The position numbers and the translations under genes were made by a program. Below the pieces are notes generated by a model. That model had not been told where the DNA came from, made no database searches, and saw only the letters and a program-made list of their open reading frames with translations. Shown here one piece after another: positions 54,982 through 64,000 of a stretch of 64,000 nt of DNA. This DNA comes from a bacterium. Lineage in GTDB: Bacteria; Electryoneota; RPQS01. The stretch is taken from assembly GCA_016703065.1 (NCBI GenBank), contig JADJCU010000001.1, positions 1 through 64,000 on the forward strand, given 5' to 3'. Within the stretch, counting starts at the first letter, position 1. Every line of letters begins with the position of its first letter.

Positions 54982-55575
54982 ATGAACGTGACTGCTCTTA
55001 CACTTGCGCTCAGAGGATTCTGTTTCCTCGCAGCGTTTGGTTTTCTTACAAGTTCGCTTGCTCTGGCCCAAAATGGCGATTTTGGACTTAAGGGAATAGG
55101 ACTTCGCCTAGGCTATGTTGATCCAGAATCCGAGTACAAGGGCACATTTTTGTTTGGCGGAGTGGCCGACTTAGGAACTGTTGCCAAGAACCTACACGCG
55201 GATGCATCCATTACCTACTGGAAGAGTGAGTGGGACTATAGCTACTACTGGTTCGACTATGCAGACAGCTGGACGATTTCGCTTTCGGACATTGCAGTCC
55301 GCGGCGGCGTGAAGTACCACTTTCCACAAGAAGGCTGGGCACCATATGCCGGAGGTGGGTTGGGTATGCACTTCTATTCCGCGACATGGGACACGCCGTC
55401 AGGCGAAGTGAGCTGGTCCTACTCGGGCGCCGACGGCACTAGATTCGGCTTATATCTGTGTGGGGGAGCACAGTTTGATCTCTCGGAGAAGATTGCGGGC
55501 TCCGGCGAACTGCTTCTCGATTTTTCCGAGGTAGGACAGACAGCATTCCAAGCCAATGTGATTTACAAACTCTAG
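54982..55575 (+). CDS. Outer-membrane beta-barrel protein, 197 aa
   Basis: Signal peptide (GFCFLAAFGFLTSSLALAQ) and a series of amphipathic strands with aromatic ends: GLRLGYVDP, LHADASITYWKSEWDYSYYW, VRGGVKYHFPQEGWAPYAGGGLGMHFYSATW, FGLYLCGGAQFDL, GSGELLLDFSEVG, and a terminal strand QANVIYKL ending in hydrophobic Leu, fitting insertion by the BAM machinery. Intact. Ribosome site AAAGGA at about 54975. The specific function is unknown. Confidence 0.7.
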   Translation: MNVTALTLALRGFCFLAAFGFLTSSLALAQNGDFGLKGIGLRLGYVDPESEYKGTFLFGGVADLGTVAKNLHADASITYWKSEWDYSYYWFDYADSWTISLSDIAVRGGVKYHFPQEGWAPYAGGGLGMHFYSATWDTPSGEVSWSYSGADGTRFGLYLCGGAQFDLSEKIAGSGELLLDFSEVGQTAFQANVIYKL

Positions 55576-55663
55576 TTAGAGCTGAGGATCTGTTGTTGCT
55601 TCTGGCTTGACAAACTCGATGTGGCAATATGAAGATGTTGACAATCCAATATTAGGAGTGACT

Positions 55664-57853
55664 ATGAAGACGGTTGCTGTTGTTGTTCTGTTGGTACTTG
55701 CCGCTTGGCAGGGTGTTTACGCTGCATCGCCCGTGAGCATCAATTATCAGGGATTCCTCACGGACTCGACCGGAAGTCCAGTGACATCGAATGTAGATAT
55801 GACCGTTACAATCTATGACGACTCTGTCGGTGGGGCATTATTGTGGACCGACGTAGTTACGGCTGTGACAGTGAGCAACGGTTTATTTAGCCTGGTTCTT
55901 GAGAATGTAGCCGATACTGTTTTCTCTGGCGCGAATCGTTGGTTAGGAGTTGCTGTCAATAGTGATTCGGAAATGCTTCCGCGCCAGAAGATGCTTGCTG
56001 TGCCATATGCCCTTCGAATCGCAACCGTGGACGGCGCGACCGGCGGCATAATCAACGGCGACCTCCAAACAACAGGAAAAGCGAAGTTCGGCCAGAGCAA
56101 CGCGAACCCGGGATATCTGTCTTTCGTTGCTGGCGAGAACAACTTGACCTCGGGAGCGAACTCTGTGGTCCCAGGGGGGAACACAAACGTCGCAAGTGGC
56201 ACGGCTAGCGTTGTATCGGGTGGGAATCTAAACTACGCAAGTGGTTCGTACTCGGCGATTGGTGGCGGGCAAGATAACTACGCAGACGGTAATGCAGCAG
56301 TGATATCAGGCGGCTACAGAAATACAGCAAACGGACTTAGCGCTTCGGTCGGGGGTGGGGAAAACAACACTGCGAGTTCACTCGCGACCGTGGCGGGTGG
56401 ATTGTACAACGCAGCATCAGGCTCCTGGTCATCTATAGGAGGCGGCAACACCTGCGTGGCGTCCGGAGACTATTCTGTTGTGTCGGGTGGGGCGAATAAC
56501 ACTGCAAGTGGAGAGATCGCAACTGTTGGAGGCGGTAATGGCAATCAAGCTACGGAAGCGAAAGCCACAGTGGCGGGCGGCGAGAATTGTCAAGCGACGA
56601 ACCTAGGCGCTACCGTTGGAGGAGGCACTTCGAACATGGCTACGGGACCATTTGCTGTTGTCGGAGGAGGTGCAAATTGCCTTGCATCCGGGGAAACTTC
56701 AGTGGTCGCTGGAGGCGTTGGAAATCAGGCAACTGAAGCGCGGGCAACGGTGGCGGGTGGCGACAATTGCCGAGCTTCAAACATTTATTCAACTGTTGGT
56801 GGTGGATTTGACAACGTTGCATCGGGTGCCTATGCGTTTGTCGGCGGCGGCGCGCATGGCAACGCATCGGGCGAGACGTCTTTTGTTGGAGGAGGTCTCA
56901 ACAATGCTGCTAGCGGCCATCGTGCAACCACCTGCGGCGGTGAGAGCGATACGGCAAGCGGTTCTTGGTCAATAGTCGGCGGCGGCCAGAGAAATAATGC
57001 ATCCGGGTCAAACTCAGTCATAGGCGGAGGTACTGACAATGCCGCGTCTTCATCTCATGCAGTTATCGCCGGTGGAGGGTCGAATCTGGCCACCGGCGAG
57101 TATTCAGCGATTGCCGGAGGTCAGCAGAATGCTGCACACCAGGCCGCGATTTCCGGTGGCTTCAACAACGTAGCGGGGGATACTTGTGCCGTCGTTTCAG
57201 GCGGAAGCTCAAACTGGGCATGGCAAGACTACTCGACGATTGCCGGAGGCCAAAACAACACTTGTAACGGAAAGTGGTCCGCCGTTTTGGGCGGTCGAAG
57301 CAATGTCGCAAACGAGAGATATAGCATCGCTGCCGGCCGACGAGCGCGAGCGAATCATATTGGAGCGATTGTGTTTGCGGACTCGACGGATACCGATTTC
57401 TCGTCATCGGCGATGAATCAATTCAACGTCCGCGCCAGTGGCGGCGTGAGGATCTATACCAACTCGGGACTTACCGCCGGTGTCACACTTGCTTCTGGGT
57501 CAGGTGCATGGATTTCGGTTTCAGATTCTACCCGCAAAAGGAATATCCGAAACGCAGACGCCCAAGGGATTCTGAGCAAATTTTGCGATATGCCGATCAA
57601 GTCATGGGAGTACAAGTCCGAGGAATCTGGAATTCAGCATCTTGGGCCTATGGCGCAGGATTTTTGGAATGCGTTTCACCTTGGTAGCGACTCACTGGGC
57701 ATCGCAACGATTGATGCCGACGGCGTATTATTTGTGGCCACGAAGGCGTTGATCGATAGAAACGAGGAATTGGAAGCGCGTGTCAAGATACTGGAGGACA
57801 TCATTCTCCAATATGGTGAGTTGATGAAGACGGACCGGGAGTTGAAGAACTAA
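55664..57853 (+). CDS. Trimeric-adhesin-like protein with S74 self-cleaving chaperone domain
   Basis: Signal peptide from ATG 55664 (MKTVAVVVLLVLAAWQGVYA), an N-terminal beta domain (~120 residues, SINYQGFLTDSTGSPV), then about 27 repeats of ~15 residues of the type SxVxGGxxNxASG (Hep_Hag/YadA-head style left-handed roll), and a C-terminal peptidase S74 domain: SDSTRKRNI carries the Ser-Lys dyad (near 57521-57541), followed by LGPMAQDFWNAF and a coiled coil (LIDRNEELEARVKILEDIIL). S74 domains trimerise the fibre and are then released by self-cleavage. Likely a surface fibre; no membrane anchor is seen. Intact frame. Confidence 0.85.
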   Translation: MKTVAVVVLLVLAAWQGVYAASPVSINYQGFLTDSTGSPVTSNVDMTVTIYDDSVGGALLWTDVVTAVTVSNGLFSLVLENVADTVFSGANRWLGVAVNSDSEMLPRQKMLAVPYALRIATVDGATGGIINGDLQTTGKAKFGQSNANPGYLSFVAGENNLTSGANSVVPGGNTNVASGTASVVSGGNLNYASGSYSAIGGGQDNYADGNAAVISGGYRNTANGLSASVGGGENNTASSLATVAGGLYNAASGSWSSIGGGNTCVASGDYSVVSGGANNTASGEIATVGGGNGNQATEAKATVAGGENCQATNLGATVGGGTSNMATGPFAVVGGGANCLASGETSVVAGGVGNQATEARATVAGGDNCRASNIYSTVGGGFDNVASGAYAFVGGGAHGNASGETSFVGGGLNNAASGHRATTCGGESDTASGSWSIVGGGQRNNASGSNSVIGGGTDNAASSSHAVIAGGGSNLATGEYSAIAGGQQNAAHQAAISGGFNNVAGDTCAVVSGGSSNWAWQDYSTIAGGQNNTCNGKWSAVLGGRSNVANERYSIAAGRRARANHIGAIVFADSTDTDFSSSAMNQFNVRASGGVRIYTNSGLTAGVTLASGSGAWISVSDSTRKRNIRNADAQGILSKFCDMPIKSWEYKSEESGIQHLGPMAQDFWNAFHLGSDSLGIATIDADGVLFVATKALIDRNEELEARVKILEDIILQYGELMKTDRELKN
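55664..57853 (+). repeat. Run of ~27 fifteen-residue coding repeats (about 56150-57350)
   Basis: Degenerate 45-bp repeats encoding the GGG-x-N-x-ASG units of the adhesin head. DNA copies differ, so this is an old protein repeat. It accounts for the repeated GGTGG/GGCGGN pattern in this stretch. Confidence 0.85.
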
Positions 57854-57854
57854 T

Positions 57855-58318
57855 ATGACTTACGCTTTAGTTCTTGTCTTCTTCCCCGCGCTTCTGTGGG
57901 GACAACCACAGAGGAGAATTTCGTTCTCACGAAGTCGGTCATTGATGCTGGCGGCGGACATTCGAGTTCCACAAACTACAATCTCGTCTCTGCATTCGGG
58001 CAGCCAACGCCGGTCGGAGTGCAGTCGAGCGCTAATTTCAATTTGTACGCGGGATTTCTCTCGCCCGTGTTGCAGGTGTCGCCACTCTCTCCGATACAGC
58101 GTTTGGTCATCAAGGAAGCGACACCGGATGCACGGCTCTATTGGGAAACGCGGGCTGGCGCCGGGACCTATTCGATTTACCGCGCGGCAACGGTTGAATT
58201 CACACCGGGGCCAGGCAACTTTGTCGCGACCGTGACGGACACATTTTACACGGATGTGGGTGTCCTGGCTGGCCCAACGACACAGCAGTATTACGTCGTC
58301 ATTGTGAACAGTCCGTAG
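57855..58318 (+). CDS. Exported protein of unknown function, one frame slip
   Basis: Signal peptide from ATG 57855 (MTYALVLVFFPALLWG), slip near 57900, then TTTEENFVLTKSVIDAGGGHSSSTNYNLVSAFGQP, a motif found repeatedly in FCB secreted proteins of unknown function (often described by its S.NY.L..A.GQP signature), and an Fn3-like C-terminal part (IYRAATVEFTPGPGNFVATV...YYVVIVNSP). It starts 1 nt after the adhesin gene, so it is cotranscribed and may take part in the same surface structure. Confidence 0.65.
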
Positions 58319-58359
58319 GTTGACAGGCGAGTCGTGCGCAACCTAACTCGATTTGCGAC

Positions 58360-58377
58360 GTAACTGTCTTCAGTTAC
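58360..58377. other. Short hairpin GTAACTG-TCTT-CAGTTAC
   Basis: Perfect 7-bp stem with a 4-nt loop, 41 nt after the stop of the previous gene and before the tRNA-like fragment. Terminator-like but without a T-run. Confidence 0.5.
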
Positions 58378-58423
58378 TCATAAACTCTTGTAAAACAAAT
58401 CCCGCCAACTCACTCTAATCAAT

Positions 58424-58455
58424 TGGTTCGGGGGTTCAAGTCCCTGTGGGTGCAC
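58424..58455 (+). other. tRNA 3'-half-like fragment, possible attachment-site remnant
   Basis: GGGGGTTCAAGTCCC resembles a T-arm with loop TTCAAGT, followed by an acceptor-like TGGGTGC and A, as in the 3' end of tRNA-Leu genes. No matching 5' half (GCACCCA) is present upstream, and the outer T-stem pair is mismatched, so it is not a whole tRNA. Such 3' fragments are left by integration into tRNA genes. Confidence 0.5.
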
Positions 58456-58460
58456 AAGCT

Positions 58461-58500
58461 AAAGCCCTGCTAAAACATTGTTTTGCAGGGCTTTTTCATT
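58461..58500 (+). terminator. Rho-independent terminator
   Basis: Stem AAAGCCCTGC / GCAGGGCTTT with a 14-nt loop, followed by TTCATTT. Placed just after the tRNA-like fragment, as after a tRNA gene. Confidence 0.88.
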
Positions 58501-58610
58501 TGTCTGATCTGTTCATATGTTCATTCGTAAGTCCAGATTCTAACAACCAGTGACAAGTAAAGCGCCACTAAAATCGTTCAGGCCTCTAAACTGCCGAAAA
58601 GCCTTACATC

Positions 58611-58641
58611 GAAAAAAAGGCGGGAGCATGTCTGCCTCCCG
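58611..58641 (-). terminator. Terminator of recombinase remnant
   Basis: On the minus strand the stem CGGGAG / CTCCCG with a 9-nt loop is followed by CCTTTTTTTC. It lies 2 nt after the stop codon at 58643. Confidence 0.8.
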
Positions 58642-58642
58642 T

Positions 58643-58790
58643 TTAGTCATTCAACTTGTCAACTGTATTCGCAAGATGGTCGCGGCTCAGGTAGCTGTAG
58701 AACATGGTTACCGAGATGTCGCGGTGTCCCAGGAATTCTTGAAAAGACCGGAGGTCAGCGCCTGCTGCAAACACAGCTCGTGCTCGTCTT
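58643..58790 (-). pseudogene. Tyrosine recombinase, C-terminal remnant
   Basis: In the minus strand a short stretch reads AGADLRSFQEFLGH, then RDISVTMFYSYLSRDHLANTVDKLND and stop. This is the LLGH...TxxxY end of an integrase (His in LGH, Tyr in MFYSYL). Nothing recognisable precedes about 58790, so the 5' three quarters are gone. It differs in sequence from the remnant at 37037-37376, so two recombinases were involved. Its own terminator is still in place. Confidence 0.72.
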
Positions 58791-58849
58791 CATAGGCTCT
58801 TGTGCATCGCGCCGCGGCACGCACATTATGCCCTGTCACGTTGTACCGC

Positions 58850-59072
58850 ACGATGCGCCGTTTGGACCGACGGAAAAGATCATGTCGCAATATCTTGCCG
58901 CTTACAGGCAGCTGTCAGTCGAGACCATTCGCATGGGCGAGTACGTGCAGTATACGTACACCGTGAGGCTGCGGGATGAATCAGAACTCCACGCCTTCAT
59001 TTTACACCTTTCGACGATAGAGGAATGGAGCGAGTGAGCATGCTTTCCGATGAGGAGGAGCCTGAAGCGTGA
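58850..59072 (+). pseudogene. 3' end of a host gene, DUF4956-like, 5' part lost
   Basis: Residues KIMSQYLAAYRQLSVETIRM, then GEYVQYTYTVRLRDESELHAF and, after a slip near 59025, GMERVSMLSDEEEPEA and stop at 59072. The pattern (basic helix, then a strand ending YTVRLRD, then LSxIEGMERVS) resembles the cytoplasmic C-terminus of DUF4956 membrane proteins. The membrane part is missing because the sequence upstream is the recombinase remnant on the other strand. Assignment is tentative. Confidence 0.45.
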
Positions 59073-59411
59073 ACCAGATCGCGGCTAATGCCGCTGACTT
59101 TGGATCAGGAATACCTGAGTTGTCCCTGTGCAGAAAAGTGCCTTGGCCAGATAAGCCCGCACGCCTCAAGCTGGCGACAGGCAGACGCAACTGCCATTCT
59201 TATTAGAAGCCTCCGATCCGATGGCGCACATCCTGCGCAAGCGCCCAGAAGACCTCGGCCTATATTGCTATTCTACTGGCTTTAGTTCGTTTGGCATCGT
59301 TTCCATTTCGACTCATCACGATTGACAAACCGTTGATCGTTAGCTATCTTCCATGAGTGCCTGAGGGGCATGTGTTTATGCGGTTAGAATACGGCAGAAA
59401 AGAGGAAAAAC
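59073..59411. other. Gene-free interval before secreted repeat protein
   Basis: No gene supported on either strand. It must hold the promoter of the next gene: ATTGACA near 59318 followed by TAGCTATCTT is a possible -35/-10 pair, at poor spacing. A ribosome site AAGAGGAAAA precedes ATG 59412. Confidence 0.5.
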
Positions 59412-62311
59412 ATGAGAGTACTAAAGAGTTTGTTAGTCTGTCTCGCGTTGGTCGTCTGCGTGGTCGCCGTTATTGGACAATACGTGTCCATTCCAAATGG
59501 CAAACCGCCCGTTGTCGCAAACCAGGATCATGTTGTCATGGCTCCCAGCGGCACGGTATCGGAAAAGGTCAGAGCAGACACGGATCCGTTTGCTCAGCAG
59601 GATCCTGTTGTTACTCAAACGATCGAAGAGCAGCGCGCGCTGCTGGCGCTGTATGATGAGTTCCGTGCCGCCAAACTGAGCGGAGAGCCCATTAGCACTG
59701 AACTTGCTGACCGGCTTGCTCGGTTGCGTACCACTCGGCCCCGCTCCGGCCCTCTTGACCAGGGTGGTGAAGATTGCGCAAATGCTACTGGCATAGCTGT
59801 TGTGCCGTACACCGATTTCGGCACAACTGTTGGGTACCTGGATGACCTGCCCGAGTGCGACGGGGAGGGAACAGGCCCGGACGTCACCTATGTCTTTGCA
59901 CCAGCAACGACTGCGGACTTCCACATCAGCCTGTGTGGTTCGTCGTTTGACACAAAACTCGCCGTATACGAAACGGCCTGCACCGGCATCCCCATTGCGT
60001 GCAACGATGACGGAGCTTGTTGGCCCGGTTCTGATATTCCGCGAATAACTCTCAATGCCGGCACTACGTACTATTTCGTTATCGACGGCTGGAATAGTTC
60101 GTTTGGTGACTATGCGTTCTTTTTCGAAGAGTTGCCACCAGTGCCGCAAGGCGATGACTGCGCCGACCCCGTTGTAATCACGGCACTCCCCTACAATATC
60201 GAGAATGTGTCATCGTGCGTTTACGGCAACGATTTCTTCGGCACGACCTGTTTGTGCCAGAATGACGAAGGGCCGGATGTTATCTTCTCATTCACGCTGA
60301 CCACGACCACTTCGGTTGAGGTAATTCTCACGGCACACTATAACACTCCTCCGCAGGAGACCTGGGTAATGCCTGGTATTCTGCTTAGCAATCACTGCCC
60401 TCCGGATTGGGACTGCATTGCATACCAGGACCCATGGACGGTTGTTGACTACATTCCGTTGGTGCTGCCTTGTGCATCGTTGTCACCAGGTACGTACTGG
60501 ATAATGGTGGACAATGGCACCTGGTTCCACCCTTGCTTCACGTTTGATCTACAGGTTCGCGAATGCGGTCCGTGTGATATCGTGAGTCAGCCCGGAGACG
60601 TGGCTGAAGTCGCCGAGCCGTTCCCGCTTCCCGGCACGTATTCGATCAATGATCCAAACGGCGGATGCGACAACGACGACCCGTATGCTCCGCAGTACCA
60701 GACTGTGACGTCAGGTCAGTCCGTATTCGGCCGCACGTTTGCCTACACGGATTCGATCACAAGCGCGACGCTCGTCGATCACGACTGGTATCGGTTCGTC
60801 GTTACGACACCGGTGAATCTGACTTGCACCTACACGGGCGAAACCTCGCTTTTGGCAGCATTTTACGAACCGCCGTGCCCGTCAATAGCCCGGCAATACG
60901 GCATCCAAACCACTCCATGCGGCACGAGATCCTTACTACATCATGCCTTGGACCCGGCGAATATTTTGTCCGCATTTCGCGCGGGGTACCATTACTGGAC
61001 CGGACGCTGTTCCCTGATTACCGTGCAACTTTCACGACTACGCCATGCGAACTCCCTGACGGCAGATGCTGCTATTCAGGCACCTGTGCAATGCTGACCG
61101 AGCCGGAGTGCGATGGTCTCTTCGGGTATTGGGACGCCACATTGAATTGCGCTGATCCGTGTCCTATCTATCCTCCGAATGACCATTGTGAGAACGCCGG
61201 ACCACCGGCGCCGCTGCCCGCAACGTTCACTGGAGATAACCGAAACGCGACGAATGACTGTTACCAGGAAGGTGATCCGCAAGTCTGGCACGTCTTCACC
61301 TCCACCGAACTTTCAGATATTCAGATTGACTACTGCGGCACGCTTGACTTCCACAGCTTCAACCCGAACATCTATACTGGTTGCCCGTGCGACGAACGCT
61401 TTCAACTCGTAGCCGTCGATTGGGGATTCTGCGCCCCGATCACTGCTATGACCGGTCTCTGGAGAGATGTGCCGCCGGGTACGTATTACATTTCGGTCGT
61501 GATGTACAACCCGAATAGTATCGGTGAATACACGATTCACGTCAATGCGGTCTCAAATCTGCCTCCGGCGAATGACGAGTGCGTGAATGCTGAACCGATC
61601 ATGCTTGAGCCGGAAGGCGTCGTCTCGCTTAGCGGTACAACCATGAATGCCGCGACAAGCTGCATTGATGCGTGTGACGAAGGTGGTTTTACCTACAATT
61701 CCTCGGGTGGAGATGTCTTCTATTCTCTCAACTTGACGGAGTGCAGAAAGATTGCCATGGCACTCGGCACGAGCGACATGCATTTGGCCGTGTATCAAGG
61801 CGCCGAGAACTGCTGTGTGACTCCGGCGTTCCTCTGCAATGATGATGACGAGAATTTCGCACCGCTTCCGGAGTGGGACCTTGGCTGGCAGCATCCCGGC
61901 GGTTCACAGTCCTATATCGCGGCCGGTCTTGAACCCGGGCTGTATATCATCCGGGTCGGCAAATACGGCGGACAAGTCGGCGCCTATGTCCTGACAGTCT
62001 ACGACAATGGCCCGTGTCATTGCCTGCCGCCGGATCCGCCGACTGATCTGACCACTATCGTCAATGACGGCGGTGGTATTGAACTCCGCTGGTCCACGGA
62101 TGCCGCCTCCGCAGCACGCGGGACCTATCGCATCTGGTCAAATATTCAACTCGTCCCGTTTGATGATCCCAGTTGGACGATTGTCGCGGATCATGTGGTA
62201 CCTATGGTTGAAGATGACCATCTGTACTACACTGCTCCAGTCACTGGCTCGAACACCGTCTTCTTCGTTGTCACAGGCGTGTGTGAAGATAACCCGCTTG
62301 TTGATCGTTAG
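59412..62311 (+). CDS. Large secreted Cys-rich repeat protein, one frame slip
   Basis: About 966 residues when merged. Signal peptide (MRVLKSLLVCLALVVCVVAVIG), a charged helical region, then about five modules of 110-150 residues with paired cysteines: GEDCANA...LCGSSFDTKLAVYETAC...ACNDDGACWPG...TYYFVIDGW, similar in core motif to the modules of the protease at 12359-15800. A C-terminal Fn3-like domain (PTDLTTIVNDGGGIELRWSTDAAS) closes it. The slip is near 60880. No catalytic domain is visible, so it may be an adhesin or scaffold. No sorting domain of the PNPFN type is present at its end. Confidence 0.78.
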
Positions 62312-62369
62312 CCGTTAGCCAGACCGCGGGAGCATTTGAGTTGTCCCCGGTACTGACATTTACAACTGG

Positions 62370-62402
62370 ATGGCGGCCAAAGCGAGGACCTTTGGCCGCC
62401 AT
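62370..62402 (+). terminator. Long-stem hairpin after secreted protein
   Basis: ATGGCGGCCAAAG / CTTTGGCCGCCAT, 13-bp perfect stem, 7-nt loop, 58 nt after the stop. No T-run follows, but the position fits transcript termination. Confidence 0.7.
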
Positions 62403-62425
62403 CCGCCCTCTTGGGAATCCGTAGC

Positions 62426-64000
62426 ATGACCCTGCGAGATATTGCCCGGTTTGCGTTGCTCGTGACTTGGTCGCTCGTCTCTGCCGTCACATTTGCACAG
62501 CCTGATTCACTATGGTCTGTTCGCGTTTCTGCGGCGGGCAATCCTCTTTTCTATTGTGCTATAGAGCATTCCAGCGGCGACTTCATTTGCGTCGGCGAAA
62601 CGAATCCGGGATTGCAGAACTCGAACCTACTCATTTCGCGTATCGGGACCACAGGCTCGGTTGTATGGACTAATATACTTGGCGGGACCGGCTCAGACAT
62701 TGGATTCTCGTGTCTCGAACTTTCCGGGGGCGACATTGTCGTGGCTGGCTGCAAATCAACTGACAGCCTTTTACTCCTCGGCATGAGTATCTCGGGCGAC
62801 AGCCTATGGAGTCGCATGTTCGCGAACGGAGGACAAAGCTGCGGCTATGATGCCATCCAATTGAACGACGGCTCAATCGCCGTTGTCGGCAAAGCTCGAA
62901 GCGCGGACGGCGCCAACACTGACCTACTGCTACTCCGATTCAATCCTGCTACAGATTCCGTGTCGACGTTGCTCTTCGGTGGCGACGATACCGATTACGG
63001 CTACCGGATTGCGGAGATGTCTGACGGTACATTGCAGATTGCGGGATCCACTCGGAGTTTCGGCGCTCAGGACTACGACGCATGGCTATTAGTCACAGAT
63101 CCGACCGGTATGCCGGTGACAAGCCAGCGCTTCGGCGGCACGGGTGCGGACTACTTTTATGATATAGACGGCTCGGATACTATTGTCTACCTTTCCGGAA
63201 AACTATCGCTTCCGAACAGTCAGAGTAGAGGCTATGTAGTCAAAGCCAACATCGCGGGTGACACTCTGTGGACAAGAACGCTTTCGCATGGCGGAGTGGA
63301 AGACCAGTTTCGCGCTCTGCTGCCCATCGCGTCGGGAAATGTCCTATGTGCAGGCTGGGAGGGAATCAGTTGGAACGCCCTTCACTGCTGGCTTCTCTCT
63401 TTGGACGCGAATGGCACGGCTGAATGGGAATGGTCGCATGGCTCGGCGGGCAGTGTATTCAATGACTTTCTTCCTGTAAGCACGGGCGGCTACTTGGCCG
63501 TTGGGCAGACCAATGTCGCAAACAACCGTCGGGCTTACGCGGTGCGGCTCTACTTGTCGCGCGTCCGCGGCGTCGTTTACGATGGTGCCAGCGGAGAGCC
63601 GATCCGCGCTGCACAAGTACAATTGCTCGGTGTGCAGAACGCAGTCTATACGAACGCACTGGGCGGGTACTCACTGCTCGCGCCGGAAGGTGATCAGGCA
63701 ATTGCTGTCTCCGAACCATGCCACACACCGGACACCTTTGCAGTAGAAATTCAGCCTGATCAATTGACGGAATTCGACATAGTCTTGCAACAACCTGCGA
63801 TCGAATACTCCAGTTCATCGCTTAATATCATGATAACAGGTGCGGAGCCAATCGCGCTGCCCCTGACTATTCGCAATACAGGAGCCGGCACACTGAATGT
63901 CGAGCTGGTGACCATTGCTCTGACTCCTCCGACGCCTTGGCTGGCGGTTGCTCCGGATGAAGCAATCGTCTTGAGTGGTGATTCGCTCCTTGTTAGCGTT
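62426..64000 (+). CDS. Exported propeller plus carboxypeptidase-regulatory-like protein, 3' end outside window
   Basis: ATG 62426 opens an unbroken frame of 525 codons to the window end. Signal peptide (RFALLVTWSLVSAVTFAQ), then about seven blade-like repeats of ~50 residues (for example GGTGSDIGFSCLELSGGDIVVAG, FGGTGADYFYDIDGSD), each with the G.TGxD.....I...DGxxxxAG pattern seen in FCB secreted propellers. Near residue 375 begins a carboxypeptidase-regulatory-like domain (VRGVVYDGASGEPIRAAQVQLLG...TNALGGYSLLAPEG), followed by the start of a BACON/choice-of-anchor-like domain (NTGAGTLNVEL). A type-IX sorting domain may follow beyond the window. Function is probably surface binding. Confidence 0.8.
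   Translation, partial: MTLRDIARFALLVTWSLVSAVTFAQPDSLWSVRVSAAGNPLFYCAIEHSSGDFICVGETNPGLQNSNLLISRIGTTGSVVWTNILGGTGSDIGFSCLELSGGDIVVAGCKSTDSLLLLGMSISGDSLWSRMFANGGQSCGYDAIQLNDGSIAVVGKARSADGANTDLLLLRFNPATDSVSTLLFGGDDTDYGYRIAEMSDGTLQIAGSTRSFGAQDYDAWLLVTDPTGMPVTSQRFGGTGADYFYDIDGSDTIVYLSGKLSLPNSQSRGYVVKANIAGDTLWTRTLSHGGVEDQFRALLPIASGNVLCAGWEGISWNALHCWLLSLDANGTAEWEWSHGSAGSVFNDFLPVSTGGYLAVGQTNVANNRRAYAVRLYLSRVRGVVYDGASGEPIRAAQVQLLGVQNAVYTNALGGYSLLAPEGDQAIAVSEPCHTPDTFAVEIQPDQLTEFDIVLQQPAIEYSSSSLNIMITGAEPIALPLTIRNTGAGTLNVELVTIALTPPTPWLAVAPDEAIVLSGDSLLVSV

Noticed and set aside
56150..57350. Regular short repeats suggesting a CRISPR array or satellite DNA
   Set aside because: The repeats are in frame, degenerate at DNA level and encode the GGG-N-ASG units of a surface adhesin. 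No constant repeat with variable spacers exists anywhere in the window.
36891..58455. Direct attL/attR repeat between tRNA-Asp and the tRNA fragment at 58.4 kb
   Set aside because: The two 3' ends differ (CGGCCCC versus TGGGTGC), so they are not copies of one attachment site.
58780..59037. Complete small gene from 58780
   Set aside because: The first ~25 residues overlap the recombinase remnant and have no family character; only the 3' part resembles a known C-terminus, so a truncated gene is more likely.

Overview
The window looks like a chromosome segment of a Gram-negative, largely anaerobic bacterium of the FCB supergroup, probably one of its uncultured phyla (KSB1, Zixibacteria or Electryoneota-like; the exact phylum cannot be fixed from sequence alone). 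The reasons are a type-IX-like C-terminal sorting domain (PNPFNGSTT motif) on a secreted propeller protein, outer-membrane barrels and an OmpA-type protein, many Cys-rich secreted repeat proteins, a probably K+-dependent membrane pyrophosphatase, and a complex I without NADH-oxidising subunits beside two 2-oxoacid:ferredoxin oxidoreductases. Coding density is high. Many genes are broken by single-base frame slips and resume at once in another frame, mostly at short homopolymers. They are conserved core genes, so I read the breaks as sequence or assembly errors and annotate each gene over its full span.

Layout. 0-4.4 kb: pyrophosphatase hppA, then on the minus strand a Zn/Mn-type ABC transporter and an EamA permease. 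4.6-15.8 kb: cell-envelope genes (LVIVD propeller protein, membrane protein, exported protein, OmpA, SppA with an extra N-terminal domain, outer-membrane barrel, lysyl-endopeptidase-like protease with four repeat modules). 15.8-16.7 kb: a long gene-free, hairpin-rich gap. 16.7-36.3 kb: a ferredoxin-centred energy locus in one direction: korDABC, a SudBA/NfnAB-like FAD/NAD(P) pair, eleven nuo genes (A, B, CD fused, H to N), a 2[4Fe-4S] ferredoxin, nifJ and a DHODH-like gene. The simplest reading is that oxidation of 2-oxoglutarate and pyruvate reduces ferredoxin, which feeds the NADH-module-less complex I and the NAD(P)H-linked pair.

36.4-58.9 kb is an accessory region. It starts after tRNA-Val and tRNA-Asp with the 3' end of a tyrosine recombinase, an IS3-family element that separates two truncated genes, and a truncated lipase. 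Then come three small HTH proteins, a two-component system (histidine kinase with a large extracytoplasmic sensor; NtrC-like regulator whose GAFTGA loop reads GAHATA), a Fic enzyme, and a compact operon of secreted TPR-CHAT protease, ECF sigma factor and zinc-finger anti-sigma factor with an outer TPR domain. This operon is the best candidate for an undescribed system. It is followed by a 70-residue protein resembling sigma region 4, coupled to a small Fis-like protein that is a paralogue of one at 41.2 kb, then a lipoprotein, barrel, S74 trimeric adhesin and exported proteins. The region ends at a tRNA 3'-half, a second recombinase remnant and a 5'-truncated host gene.

59.4-64 kb returns to large secreted repeat proteins; the last one runs off the window.
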